This document shows, piece by piece, positions 1 through 11,717 of a stretch of 64,000 nt of DNA. The notes under the pieces were generated by a model. That model saw only the letters and a program-made list of their open reading frames with translations. It was not told where the DNA came from and did not search any database. The position numbers and the translations under genes were made by a program. The DNA comes from Isoetes taiwanensis. Lineage: Eukaryota > Streptophyta > Lycopodiopsida > Isoetales > Isoetaceae. Position 1 is the first letter of the stretch; each line of letters starts with the position of its first letter. The stretch lies in assembly GCA_021234155.1 (NCBI GenBank), contig JAJEKV010000026.1, positions 1,862,001 to 1,926,000 on the forward strand, written 5' to 3'.

Positions 1-621
1 TCCGCGGCCACAATAAAAATAGAGTACTCAAAAACCTTGTAACCTCTTTTAGAACGAACGATTTTTGCTCCGACCCCCATTTGGGGCGTCTTTGTGTAAT
101 ATAACCTAGCAAAGTAACTAAGCTACACTAACACAGAGACACCCAAAAGAGAGTCAGAGCAAAGCTCGCTCTTTCTAAAGAAGGTAACAAGAATTTCGAG
201 AGGTCTATATTGTTTGCTGCGGAGAATATCAAGCCTGGTGAGCTGACAACCATTCAAGAGGGTTGCGCTCTTGGCTTATTCCCTTTTCGAGTTTCCTGCT
301 TGATGTATCTAAATCGCCACCTAAAATGAGTGAGCGACCTCATCCTAAGGGGCAATTTAGATACATCAAACAGGACAAACAAAAGAGACTGAGCCTGATA
401 TGAGGTCCAGATGTCAAATAGGTTGCGTGTGCAGATGTTTTGACTCACTCACATACTTACTTTACTTAACTATAACACAGACAACTCAATGCGGCAACCC
501 AACCCCCAAAATTTTATTAAGACAAAGAAATCCTCGTCAACGAACGTTGGTTCATCCATGTGCATGCATCTGAGATATTAGGGAAAAATATAAAAAAAAA
601 TAATGTAGATAGCTCATGGGT
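1..621. other. Non-coding left edge
   Basis: AT-rich stretch without a convincing coding region; the short open frames here have no recognisable domain. The only structure I see is the hairpin at 295-374, listed separately. Confidence 0.4.
295..374. repeat. Short hairpin with 24-nt arms
   Basis: Positions 295-318 and 351-374 are inverted copies of each other with two mismatches, separated by a 32-nt loop. The arm core is TTGATGTATCTAAAT. The size fits a small foldback MITE or a miRNA-type precursor; sequence alone cannot separate these. Confidence 0.6.
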
Positions 622-1944
622 TTAATTGAAATAATCATCTGCATCCACATTCGCACCATGGTTCACCCAATCACCTGCTGGCCCAGGAGCAGGAGGCAAG
701 TACTGATTAATGTCTGGTACCTCTTCACCTTCATGCGGTTCTTCTACCCCCCTCCAAAGGTCCATTTCACGTTGGGTATAGAACGCGTGAGCCATTCCAT
801 CTCTCCTGCGAGCAATCAGAGGTGGCAAGGGAGGCATGCGTGATTGCAGGTTGAGCATTGCATATTGGCGCTCTGGTATAATATATCCATCATCTGCTAG
901 ACAGAAAGTACTGCCCACCATCCAATCCAACAAACACCTCAAATGCAGACGATGTCCACATCCCAAGGCATACCAACCAACTTGAGTAAGATTGTCCGCA
1001 CACGCTTGACAATATCTGAAGTCTCTGTTCTTTATATCATCCCACTGGCTCTCATATAGGTATTCGGGAGGGAGGTATGCAATACTCTGCTCCTTGGAAA
1101 CTCTAAGGGGATCAGAATCTAAGGCCCTTGATTCATTGTCTACTATCAACACCATATTTTCCCTACCCAAAGCTGCAAGTTGATTCTTCGTGTCTAGTAA
1201 TTCTGCAGCCATCTTGTCGTGAGCGTTTGCACAGTATTTTAAGCGCAAGTTTTCCTCTGACAGAGTGAGGTTTCGACTTCTTTCATTCTCTAACTGAGCC
1301 TTCAGATCCACCTCTTCTGTCACTGCACCTGCTGCTGCAACCCCCGCCACATCTAAAAGTTTTATAGCATCTTGAAGCACGGGTTCATCACCAAGAGCGC
1401 TTTCAGAATCGTCCGCGAGCTTCACTCTCTTGCTGCTACCACTACCACTTCCTTGTTTCCATTTTCTACTAGCATAATTTACGGGCTCCCCTTTCACGAT
1501 CTCATAGTACACTTGCTTGGCAAACGTTTTGCTGAATTCATGGTTTTTTATCATTGTTCCTTTCATTTGGACCCACCTCTCCAAAGCTTTAGCTCGGACT
1601 TCAGGGATCTTGCAGTCGTATGCCTTATACTTACCTGCTCTCCTACTTGGCCAATCGGCGTCAAACTGTTTGGCGTCTATATTGGCCTCGATATCCTCAT
1701 AATCCGCTCCATGTGGGCAACAGCCTGGGCCCATGTCACAGGCAACTCCATGCACCTCTGTAATTGTGACACCTTCTTTCTTGGCAACTTCTGCCATTGC
1801 CCTCAACCTCAACAACTCTTTTGCACGCGCTTCATTTGTTCTGGCATGTTCCTCTGCTCTCTGTAGTTGTTGTGCCCTAACCTCCGACAATGTAGGTAGA
1901 GAAGGGAATACAAATGCATCTGGAGATCTCAAAGAGGACGGCAT
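622..1944 (-). CDS. RING-like zinc-finger coiled-coil protein
   Basis: A 440-aa reading frame. Residues about 21-57 and 212-265 are charged, heptad-like coiled coils. Residues 312-337 hold C312-x2-C315, then C329-x-H331-x2-H334-x2-C337, the spacing of a RING-type zinc site; the last Cys pair is not clear (only C348 nearby), so a degenerate RING is possible. The C-terminus is acidic and Pro-rich. An upstream ATG at 2039 opens a Gln/Ser-rich N-terminus in another frame that overlaps this start, so the true gene may begin at 2039 with a frameshift near 1940. RING proteins are usually E3 ubiquitin ligases, but that role is inference here. The neighbouring gene on the same strand is a broken kinase, so both could be remnants carried by one mobile element. 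Confidence 0.5.
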   Translation of the reverse strand: MPSSLRSPDAFVFPSLPTLSEVRAQQLQRAEEHARTNEARAKELLRLRAMAEVAKKEGVTITEVHGVACDMGPGCCPHGADYEDIEANIDAKQFDADWPSRRAGKYKAYDCKIPEVRAKALERWVQMKGTMIKNHEFSKTFAKQVYYEIVKGEPVNYASRKWKQGSGSGSSKRVKLADDSESALGDEPVLQDAIKLLDVAGVAAAGAVTEEVDLKAQLENERSRNLTLSEENLRLKYCANAHDKMAAELLDTKNQLAALGRENMVLIVDNESRALDSDPLRVSKEQSIAYLPPEYLYESQWDDIKNRDFRYCQACADNLTQVGWYALGCGHRLHLRCLLDWMVGSTFCLADDGYIIPERQYAMLNLQSRMPPLPPLIARRRDGMAHAFYTQREMDLWRGVEEPHEGEEVPDINQYLPPAPGPAGDWVNHGANVDADDYFN

Positions 1945-2268
1945 GGAGAAGCTCCTTGTGCAGTTTCATCAGCCCCTTCTCTCGTCTGCTGATGAGACAA
2001 ACTCGGATTCTGATGAGACGCACTCGGTTGTTGAGACATTCTTTTGTGTTTGGCACTAGGTAAGTTGTTTGTTCGTTTTCTTGTGGATAGTCTTTATATT
2101 AACTGCGCAAAATAAAAAACAACTCAATATGACTTATAAATTATAAAAAAATCAAGTCCAACAAAAATAAATACATAAGAGCCAAAGATGTTTTATTGAA
2201 TGTATTTAAAGCAATTGTTCAATCAATAATTTTTTTGGTTGCGTACAAGAGAGCTCATTAATGGCACA

Positions 2269-3948
2269 CTAAGCGTGACTTGGTCCAGCTTGGTCAGCAT
2301 CGTCTGTACCTAACCCAACTTGAGGAATCCAATCTGATTCCATTTGGGGTCTTGTGCAATGTGTTGGAGAGCAATTCCAAGTGCTCCGCATGGTGTTCAG
2401 TAGCTGGTTCAGATCAAACTTGCGTGCCTTGTCTCGTATTGGGGATTCGACACAGTGCTTCAAATAATCGCACATGTTTCGAAACCTCTGGCTTTGTTCA
2501 TTGGTACCCATAGCCTCCAAGAAAGAATGCTTGCGTGCAAAATCAGCAAGGTAATAGATAAAGTAGGCTGCCCCTAAGAGGTCGAAGTCTACCCTTGCAG
2601 GCACCGTCTTAGTTCCATCTCTTTTTGGACCCTAATACAAATCATCATGCATGTATGGATAGGCAAGCCTTTCATTCTCAATCGCCTTTTTTGCAGCAAC
2701 ATCCATGCCTTTGTATGCCTACCGCTTCACTTCCACAGGCTCGCCTATTAGCCGTTCTTCTCCCCAATCACATATACCAATATAAATAGTCCGGGGGTCC
2801 GTGCATCCCTCTCTTTCCCAAATTCAAAATGAAGCAAGACATTGCCCGGGTGCAAGTCCATGTGGAAATGGTGCTCTTTATGAAGCTTAAGCAAGCCGCT
2901 TAAAAACGACAAAGTTAGATCACCCACTCTTTGAGCAACATATAACTCTTGCTTTCTTCGTTGCTCAAGCTTATGGACGTCGACCTCGACAGTAGGCTTA
3001 TACCCTAATCTCTTAAATGCATGCCTGGCAAACTCATTATCTCCATGATGCACAAAAAGAGATGCACAAGAACCCCCATTCCAGTAGGGAAATATCAACC
3101 CTGTTCTTTCCAACCCAGTTATACGACCAATGCAGCGTATGATAGAGCCATGTCTAACCTGCATTTGTGATTTCCTCATGTTTTTCATCATGGCCTTTAC
3201 TATCACATCAGGCCTGGCCGTACCTAACTGCACATCATCATTCTGAAATTTAACACAATAGGGTTCGTCTTTAAGAAAACTAGAACCCAAGATATTGCAT
3301 TTGAACACCGTTCCATATGTTCCTGAACCAATTCTGGTCCTGTTGATTATTTGAGAGGAATCCACCATTGCAAACCATATAGTCTTGGCATCTGCCCTTT
3401 TTCTTGCTTCCCACTCTTTATCAGTCTCACTAGGACGCTTGGCTCTAATAGTCTGTGCCAACACTTTCTTAACTAGGTGGGGGGGTTGATGGGTTTCCTT
3501 TCTAAGCTTTCGATTCGTCCAAGCTGTGTTCCATTCCACAGCCTTATCTTTTAAAGACTCTCTCAAGCACGGACTAGTTAAATTTGCCACCGCATGAATC
3601 ATATTTCGGTTAATAATGAGATACATTGCCATCTATCCAAGCATACCTTTCGAATCAATCTTTTTCGTGTTCTAGGTCTATCATTCGAGGCCCAAAAGCT
3701 CTCTCAAGGCATCTCTCATGAGACTTGAGTGGAAGTCTAGCCATCCTTCGTGCATTTGTAGTAATCAACTCTAACTCAGATGGGGTGGCAGCACATATTC
3801 GCTCACAGAGCCAATTCATTAAAGCGGGTCTTAAGGAGGACCATGGCTGTTGGGGTCTTGATCTTTTCCTCTGCATCTTAGTAGAGGACTCGGCCTCTGG
3901 GTTCATGTGAGGCTCTGCTTCTACCCTAGGTCCCTCTTTAGGGCTCAT
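2269..3948 (-). pseudogene. Protein-kinase-like pseudogene
   Basis: Three consecutive minus-strand frames form one broken gene: 3948-3655, 3632-2748 and 2604-2269. The central 294-aa part has a glycine-rich loop GSGTYG (residues 102-107), the ATP-site Lys in YCVKF (K128) and a catalytic loop HMDLHPGN (257-264) with the catalytic Asp259. In the frame of the central ORF the DFG motif is missing, but a neighbouring frame reads CDWGEE at the right place, so a one-base shift in the C/G run near 2800 broke the gene. Downstream in that frame are two TAG codons (near 2720 and 2633) where Trp would fit, consistent with G-to-A changes. The third part is kinase C-lobe-like or a lineage-specific tail. 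An active kinase would phosphorylate Ser/Thr or Tyr; this copy is very unlikely to do so. Confidence 0.7.
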
Positions 3949-3984
3949 GTGAGGCTCTGCTGCTTCTAGTCTAAGCCCGTCTAA

Positions 3985-4345
3985 CTCTCAACTATTTTGC
4001 TTACGCAAAGCTCTTTTTCGCCGTAAGCGAAAATCGCTGTTTTAAACTACGCGAAAGTTTAAAAAGTTCGCGTGGCGAAAACAACAGCTTAAACTACGCT
4101 GAAGTTCCTTTTCGCGTAAGTTTAAACAGCGGTTAAGTTAAACTACGCCGAAATTTTTTTGGCCGGCGTGGCGAAGTCGGCTATTTTCGCTTACGCTGAA
4201 ACAAACTTCGGCGTAAGTTTAAATCATTGTTTTTTTAAACTACGCGAAAATTTTTCGATGCCGGAAATGTTTTTGGACGTATTTTTGACGTATTAAACGT
4301 CAAATTTGTGCCGTATCTTTCGAAAAATACGTATTACATATAAAA
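3985..4345. repeat. Palindrome-rich block (subterminal-repeat-like)
   Basis: A short motif, AAACTACGCGAAA or close variants, and its reverse complement (TTCGCGTAAGTTTAAA type) recur about ten times within 300 bp, so the region can fold into many small hairpins. Dense two-orientation motifs like this are typical of the subterminal regions of DNA transposons (CACTA, hAT). No matching far end or target duplication could be identified in the window. Confidence 0.6.
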
Positions 4346-4490
4346 CGTATATAGTATTGAACCTATCCCTGCTTAGCACCGTCAACTGCAGCTATAGTTC
4401 CTATTACTCTCAACGTTGTTGCTTCTGCTTCTCATGCTTCTGAGATTGTTATGGCTGATAGTCCTAATCTTCAGTATGCTGAAGCGTCAT

Positions 4491-4812
4491 GGCAACAGAT
4501 CAATTGGAAGAAGGCAGCGAGGAAGAAGTCTGTTATGTCATCTCATGAGCCTATCCTACCTCGTACTATTCAGTGGCATGATAATTTGATGTGTTGATGA
4601 TCATCTCGATGTCGCAGACCATGTTGAAGGTGATGAGGCCATTAAACGCCTCAAGGTGGCACAAGGAGTATGATTATATACTGTGTATGGGTGGTTTTGC
4701 TTAGAGGACTATTTTGTCCTCTTGGTTTTGAGTCCCATGTCATAAGCCTCTTGTATGTATCTTGATTTTCCTTGATAATAGATTGTCGTTCTTCAAAAAA
4801 AAAAAAAAAAAA
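4491..4812 (+). mobile_element. 5'-truncated LINE 3' end with poly(A), copy 1
   Basis: The stretch matches 11,361-11,692 closely and ends in a run of about 19 A. A 3' UTR-like tail that is 5' truncated and ends in poly(A) is the usual product of L1-type target-primed reverse transcription. Sequence upstream to about 4,380 may belong to the same copy. No coding capacity remains. Confidence 0.65.
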
Positions 4813-4939
4813 CAACCACCTCAATCGTGAGAGTTTATTAATATCTAGCATAATAACAGGGGGTTACTTTTAGATTTTTATACGCTTTTTCACATGGTTT
4901 TTCTATGATTTCGTTATTGTATTTGTTTAGGTGTACTAA

Positions 4940-5200
4940 ATAGTATTTCTAGAGTGCACCCTTTATGGGCCGTTGATTTTCGTTGGTTGAAACAATCCGA
5001 GGGTTGTTGTCTTTCTCTGCATATGTTTGCGCATGAACACTGCGCATGTGTATGCATGTGCATGTGTGTGCATGTGTATGCAGGTGCATGTGCACGTGCA
5101 TGTGCATGTATATGCATGTGTATGTATGTGCATGTGTATTGTGCATGTGCAAGTGCAAGTGCATGTGTGTGCATGTGTGCATGTGCATGTGTACTTGCCC
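4940..5200 (+). repeat. GCATGT/TG-rich microsatellite
   Basis: About 160 bp (densest 5,035-5,195) of degenerate GCATGTG and GTATGTG units. It generates open frames in several registers rich in Cys/Met/Val or His/Thr, which are artefacts of the repeat. Confidence 0.85.
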
Positions 5201-6165
5201 TCTTGGATTCTTGTTGCCGGAGTGGATTTTTCCTACCACGAGGTGGATTTTTTGCTCACACTTACAAAGGTATTTGTTTTTTAATGTTTCTTCAGTTAGC
5301 ATATTGGTTTTTTCTACAAGGTATTGGTTTCCTGGTTCTATAATGTAGTGCTGCAAAACCCGCCTATGTTTCCTTCCCTTTGTCTGTTCTAAGATTTGCT
5401 GCAGATTCAAAAAGAGTCTAGAGTTTAGGCCCTCTGTTTGCTTCCAACTCTTGGATATTCTTGGCCTGTCGGATTGCTCATAGCAGCCAGCCTTTAGCTT
5501 CAATCAACAAACGGATTCTTGTGCACACAACAGGCGAATTATTCCACGTCCTTTTCTGAATCATGCAGATCAGCCAAACGGTGGCTACAAGAATGCATTT
5601 ATGTTGTAGGTTTGGAACTTTAATCAAACCAACAGGTGAATCATGCATTACCTTTAAGCTAGAGATAGAGCATCCAAAATCATATGGATTGATAAACAAT
5701 GGTTTCATTGTGAGTAACAACATGTGGAAAGCTAACAGAGCAAGCTTGCTTCAAAACCTCTACCCTTGATCTCGCTTCACCTTCCATTATAGGAAACCTA
5801 CTCCACATCACCAAATTGGCTGATTCTTTTCACCTGTTAAACCAAGGTCAGGCAACCCATGAGAAAGTGTCATTGATTCTTTATGAACCTCACCAATTGT
5901 TACTGCAGAGTAACGTTGATGTTCATGCAATGGTTTGTGAATAAAACATTATTGTAGAGCATATCGTTGTCAAAAGCTTTTATTTGATTCAATTTTATTT
6001 CGCTTTTAAAGTTCTATTTTCTAAATTAATATCAATCTAACCAATTTCTTTCCTTTATGTTAATGCAGACTATAGAATCTCCAATCCATCAATTCCACAT
6101 GACATTCCTCTGACACCTGAAGTCAACACGATGTTGATCCAAACATTATTACTATAACAGAGAAC

Positions 6166-6921
6166 CCTATAAATGAAGATCAAGTTCAATTAGTCCCGCC
6201 ACCATCAGCGCAACCACCACCTGCACATGGCGAAGACCTTATTGATGTGTTGTCATTATGGTTGTTTGGATACATCAACTTTCTTTCTTCATCCATCTCT
6301 AACCCATCCCCAAGGCCCCGAAGGGGCCAAAAAATTTGTTAGTTAACACAAACCATTACGTCCAACACTTTAAATTAAATTCCCCCTAAAACCCCCTTTG
6401 GTTTTGGTGCATATTCACACGGGGGGTGACTCCGGGGCAGCGAGAGCCCCTTTTATACCCCCTAAAATAGTATAATACATGCATGAAATCAACACAATTG
6501 AGTACATTGTCTCAAACCTCATAATATTTCACAACTCTCATTATACAGTATAAAAAAACTTGTACGAGCATACCCCAGAAACGAGGATCGCTATCTACGG
6601 TCCAAATCAAAGAATAAGTCGTGAATATGCCTATCTAACAACTCTCGTTGCCCGGAGTCACCCCTCGTGTGAATATGCACCAAAACCAACGGGGGTTTTA
6701 GGGGGAATTTAATTTAAAGTGTTGGATGTAATGGTTTGTGTTAACTAACAAATTTTTTGGCCCCTTCGGGGCCTTGGGGATGGGTTAGAGATGGATGAAG
6801 AAAGAAAGTTGATGTATCCAACCAACCATAATGACAACACATCAATAAGGTCTTCGCCATGTGCAGGTGGTGGTTGCGCTGATGGTGGCGGGACTAATTG
6901 AACTTGATCTTCATTTATAGG
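6166..6921. repeat. Long inverted repeat (foldback), arms about 280 bp
   Basis: Arms 6,166-6,450 and 6,640-6,921 are near-perfect reverse complements around a 190-bp spacer; each arm also holds the small palindrome GGCCCCGAAGGGGCC or a close variant. No clear target duplication is visible at the outer ends. The outer part of the arm could encode a Pro-rich peptide (PPPSAQPPPAHGEDLID) like linker regions of copia polyproteins, so a captured retrotransposon fragment is possible. It lies at the right end of the segment missing from X copy 2. Confidence 0.75.
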
Positions 6922-7449
6922 TTATCCTACATAATAATGAGTTTACTATAAATAAGGTTCCACAACATCTTTAATGTTTGTAATAATTCAATTCTTTTCT
7001 TTTCTTTTATTTAATGACTCTCACATATACAACTCAATTTTGGACATATGCAAGTGGACTAAATTGAAGGATATATTTATATTATTGATTGGATTTCCAA
7101 GATATACAACTAGTAACTCCATGGAAGCAATATGCACATCATCCAAACTATCTCTTTAAATATGTGATTAGGAAATACAAGGCAATATACGAATCCTACT
7201 CCTACATACAAAGTCATAAATACTATGGACAAACTACGTGTATAATACAAAATTTATTTCACAAACTATTTCTGTCCTATACTTAGAATGCACTTGGGCT
7301 TGTATATCGATTATATTATGTCAAATATAAGCAACAACAATGCGTAAATATCTTCTAAAGCAATCCAATTGTGTTAAACAATGCGTCCAATCCACTTGGG
7401 TTTGGGTTTGGCTTGGGTTTGGATTTGTATGTGATTATATTATGTTCAG

Positions 7450-7486
<37 letters not shown>

Positions 7487-9520
7487 TTGAAGGACGTCAG
7501 ACTTTATGTTCAGTATAAGCACTTATAATGCTTAAATATCTTCTAATCATAGGATTGAATGAGTCCTCTCAATGTATGTATATTATTCAGTTTATAATAG
7601 GATTGAATCAGTCCTCTCAATTATATATTCTTCAGTTTTATAAAACGAATGTCAGAGCCCTGATACGATAATTCAAAGTTTTGACAAATTATATCTTGAG
7701 AACATATTACTATGTGATATTGCCTTTTTATTTTTTTTCCCTTAAAGGGAATCGCATTCTCCAAAATGTCAAACTTCTATTTTATGGATATGCATAATTA
7801 AAGTAAAAAACCTTGCTCTTTTTTTTATAATAATTAAGACAAATGCATGACGTAAATGATTGTTCTAGATGAACTCATGGACATATTGAGGCAAGTGGAC
7901 TTCATGCTCTAGCTCATCAGCTATAGAATATTATTTCTAGAATAAAAATATTGATTACAATTTATAACATGTTCAAAGGAGGGAGACACGTTTTAGCAAC
8001 AACATTAATTAAAACATCACCAGTTTATAATTTGTTTTGTCGCTAATGCACGTTGTTGACATTCTTGTCGCTGATTATTAAGCATAACACTAACAATTAG
8101 GATATTGCTACCTCTGTGTAGACAAATATATATAACTACAATATGTGCTTGTCTTTATCTTTATCAAGGGAAATTTATAACGTGAACATTACTTGCTCTA
8201 TTTAACATCTAATGCAATGATTACTTTGACCTACTTAGCATTTAAAACACATATTAACAACTAATATTGTTAACATTATGGTTAGTTGGCATGCCCAGTA
8301 AATGCTTTTGCCCTGTTAACTAGAAGGGAACACGATCTAGCAACAACAAGGTTTATATTCTCCCACCAAATCAATATATATTTTAATTCAAGTGGCCATG
8401 CTAGACATTTACCAACTTTGGAAGTCTTCATAACTTTGTCTTTAAGACTCATTGGTGTGCATTTTTTTTACACCGAAATAAGTGATAGGGAAGAATTTTT
8501 TTGAATTCATTTAATACAGGAATTTGATATGAGGTCATTGAATCCCATATCTCCTCCTCCTTTCCTTCCTCGATAATTTATATCCTATTTGATTGCGGAC
8601 ATTAAGAAGGTTGAGGACACACGGAATCAATGGTGGCCATAATACGATATAAAAGATGGGTAAGAAGCCCAAAAGAAAATCCTCAAAAAGGGCAGAACAT
8701 GGCATAAAGATCTGAACCTAATAAAAAAAATAACTATATTTTTATTACTTATATAAATGATATAGTAGCAATGAGAGGAGGAAGCATTAATAATCCAAAA
8801 GTACTCCATTCTCATGAGGACACGTATCATGCATCCAAACCATGGTAGGTAGGCTCATTCATTCATTCATTCATCTCAACAGGTGTTTTACATTGGTTGA
8901 GAGTGGGTAGCCGCACATCGCATCACAGGCTACCCAAAAACCAATTTATAGATTATTACAATTATGCCACTACAAACAACTTCTCAATGGAGTTGTTAGT
9001 TAACATAACAAAGTATGATGAGATGTTGGATGACGTACCTGCTGAAGGTTTATCACCGCGATTAAAAAACCGCACACTTTTGGATTTTTGAGGAAAAACC
9101 CTAGTGATAAGCCCTCAGCAAGGGGCTTGGGCAATCGTCAGGGTACTGCAATGGTCCCCAAAAAATATGAATATTGACGAAGCCAGAAAGCGCATGCTAA
9201 CTGAATCCCTGCACAACATAAACACTAGAACATTTACATCAGATAAAAAGAACCTCCAAAATAAAAAGGGCTAGTCACGCTTGCCACGCGAAGCAATAAA
9301 CATAATATAAATAGAGAGGGGGAGAGATTTAATTAATTATACATAATTAAAAAAGGGGTTTTGGGGGAGAGAGAGAGAGGAAAGTGTTGAGACGAAGCAG
9401 AAACGCCGATTCTATAAAAAACTAAACCAGAGGTCCTAAACTGCATGCAAAACATGCATGTATGCATGCTCCTCCTCATGAGAATCTCGATCCAAGGTAG
9501 TGGATCGATTCCCATTGTTA

Positions 9521-10175
9521 TGCATTGGACCCCCCTCCTCCCCTTTCCTTACCACTTTTCCTTTTTTTCCCAACCAATCTTCGGACGTATTTTTTATCTC
9601 TGTGTCCTTCCGTCCGTCCATCCGTTTGTCTGTTTGTCTGTCCATCCTTTTTTTATTTTCTGTCAGTCTGTCTGCCAGCATTTTCCCACCTTTTCCCTTT
9701 TTTCCCTTTCGATTTTTCTATTTTTTTTCCTTCATCAATTTTCCATTCTGGGCTTTTCCCATTTTTCGTTTTTCCCTTCCATTTTTCCCTTTATGTCTCT
9801 CCTTCCCTGTCTCCTCTTTGCCCCTCCCCCGTTCTCCCTTTTTCCCTCTTTTGCCCTTCTCTTTTCTCCCCTTTTCATTTTTCCGTTTCCCTCTCTTTGC
9901 CTTTTTTTCTTCTTCCATTTTCTCTTTCACCGTCCCTTTTCTATATTACTATTTCCCTTTCCCGTTCCACTTTTTCCTTTTCCTCCTTGACTGTCGGATT
10001 CAGTGAATCTCAACCATCTGTCGTTTTTCCTTACTTTTTCCCGTTTCTTTTTGCCCTCCTCACCCTTTTTTTCCCTTCCATTATCCCTTTTCACCTTTTT
10101 TCACTTTCCTATTTTCACCTTTTTTCCTTTCTCTTTTTTTGCTTCCCTTTTTTCCTTCCTCCCTTCACCCTTTTG
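9521..10175 (+). repeat. 650-bp polypyrimidine tract (X copy 1)
   Basis: The plus strand is almost purine-free (T and C runs such as TTTTCCC), and the same tract is present at 33,290-33,985. Long open frames rich in Phe/Pro/Ser/Leu on plus and Lys/Glu/Gly/Arg on minus are compositional artefacts. Confidence 0.85.
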
Positions 10176-10865
10176 ACTGTTGTATTCTCTATGCCATCAG
10201 ATTGAAGCAATGCCGAAAATGAAAATTGGGTTGAATGCACACACATGCATCATCTTCATCGTTGGGTTGATCATATCCTCACCATCCATATTAGGGTGGG
10301 ATCCAACTCCAGCATGTATACTGTATTTTTATCGTATAAGATTATCCTTCTATTCTCTATCTCTTTATTCTCTCCAGCATTTCTACTATATTTTTATTGT
10401 ATAAAATTATATTTCTATTCCCTATTTCTTTATTTTATTATGTCCCTGTCGCTTTGTAAGTTTGGAGTCGAATTCCTTAACTTTTCTCTCTCCATTCTCT
10501 CTCTATCTTTTCGTACAATTCTATTCTATTCTATTCTCTCCTCTCTCTATCTCTACATGCCAGCCACATTAAAGTTCAAAACACAAAAAGCAATCTTTAT
10601 GAAGTTTAGCAACTAATCTTTCAAGGTAAAACGTTTCTTTTGAACCTTGAAATGATGTACCAATCTGTTAATGACATAAAAATAAAAGTTTGAATAAGCA
10701 ACAGAAGAAGAGAATAACAAAAGGCCTGAGCACTAGACCAATGCATCTTCCAACATAATCGGCACAACCAAAAGAACATACCATATTACAATACATCATA
10801 GTTGTGGATTTTGCTCAGCTAGCAATCTTCCAGAACTAGATTAACAATGGAAAAAGGTAATGGCC

Positions 10866-11360
10866 AGGAAAAAGAAAAATGTAGGTTCAATCGTGATCTA
10901 AAACTTTGAGGAGAGTAAATTACTTATGAATCCACATTGAATGCCATCAAGCTTCATCATAATTAAGGTCTATTCTGCCATAACGTTTGGTTTAGAGCAC
11001 GCCATAGAATCCTTATATGTTCAATCTAATTTTTTCTGCGTAGACCATACCACTAAGTAGTATATCAATGAACCCAAACCCAACAAGAACAAAAATTGCA
11101 TGAGAAGAGCTTAGCTATAGGGGAAGTTGGTGCACTCTCATCAATTACAAAAGTATACATTGTCACAATGCAAAAATATAAGCATCAACAAGGCCAAACA
11201 AACCGAAAATTGGACAAACTATGAGAAGAACCCAACTCAAGAAAAAAAAGGAAATATATTTTGATAGAAGAATGTTGAGAGGCTGAAATGCACACCACAT
11301 GATTCTAATTTTAGGTAGTATTAGATCATAAGATTCATTCTACTTACAAGCCGTCCTTGC
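10866..11360. other. Unique spacer after X copy 1
   Basis: AT-rich DNA with no gene, repeat or RNA signal that I can recognise. It has no counterpart after X copy 2. Confidence 0.4.
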
Positions 11361-11663
11361 AACAGGTCAATTGAAAGAAGGCAGCGAGGAAGAAGTCTGT
11401 TATGTCATCTCATAAGCCTATCCTACCTCGTACTATTCAGTGGCATGATAATTTGATGTCTGTTGATGATCATCTCGATGTCGCAGACCATGTTGATGGT
11501 GATGAGGCCATTAAACGCCTCAAGGTGGCACAAGGAGTATGATTATATACTGTGTATGAGTGGTTTTGCTTAGAGGACTATTTCGTCCTCTTGGTTTTGA
11601 GTCCCATGTCATAAGCCCCTTGTATGTATCTTGATTTTCCTTGATAATAGATTGTCGTCCTTC

Positions 11664-11692
<29 letters not shown>
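11361..11692 (+). mobile_element. LINE 3' end with poly(A), copy 2
   Basis: Near-identical to 4,491-4,812 and ending in about 26 A. The left breakpoint lies at the same internal point of the LINE as the match in copy 1, which suggests duplication together with X rather than an independent insertion. The poly(A) is directly followed, after 26 bp, by the left Y repeat of the Penelope-like element. Confidence 0.65.
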
Positions 11693-11694
<2 letters not shown>

Positions 11695-11717
11695 CTATGA
11701 TATTTTAAAATCAGATG

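Larger units (their letters stand above)
4813..10865 (+). repeat. Duplicated unit X, copy 1
   Basis: This non-coding block is repeated in the same orientation at 30,824-34,620. Both copies follow a poly(A) run and begin with CCACCTCAATC. Copy 1 holds an extra segment of about 2.06 kb (4,860-6,921) that copy 2 lacks, and a 35-nt A run at 7,449. No coding region with a recognisable product is seen: short frames at 6,974-7,286, 8,286-8,504 and 8,897-9,091 do not look like genes. A 75-bp fragment of the same family is found at 36,880-36,955, so X is a dispersed repeat, perhaps a non-autonomous transposon of unknown class. Confidence 0.75.

Noticed and set aside
4914-5503. His/Met/Cys-rich frames on both strands
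   Set aside because: Generated by the GCATGTG microsatellite.
9445-10205. Several 140-250-aa frames rich in Phe, Pro, Ser (also 33,259-34,017)
   Set aside because: They lie in polypyrimidine tracts, overlap in all three frames and have no domain; pure composition effect.
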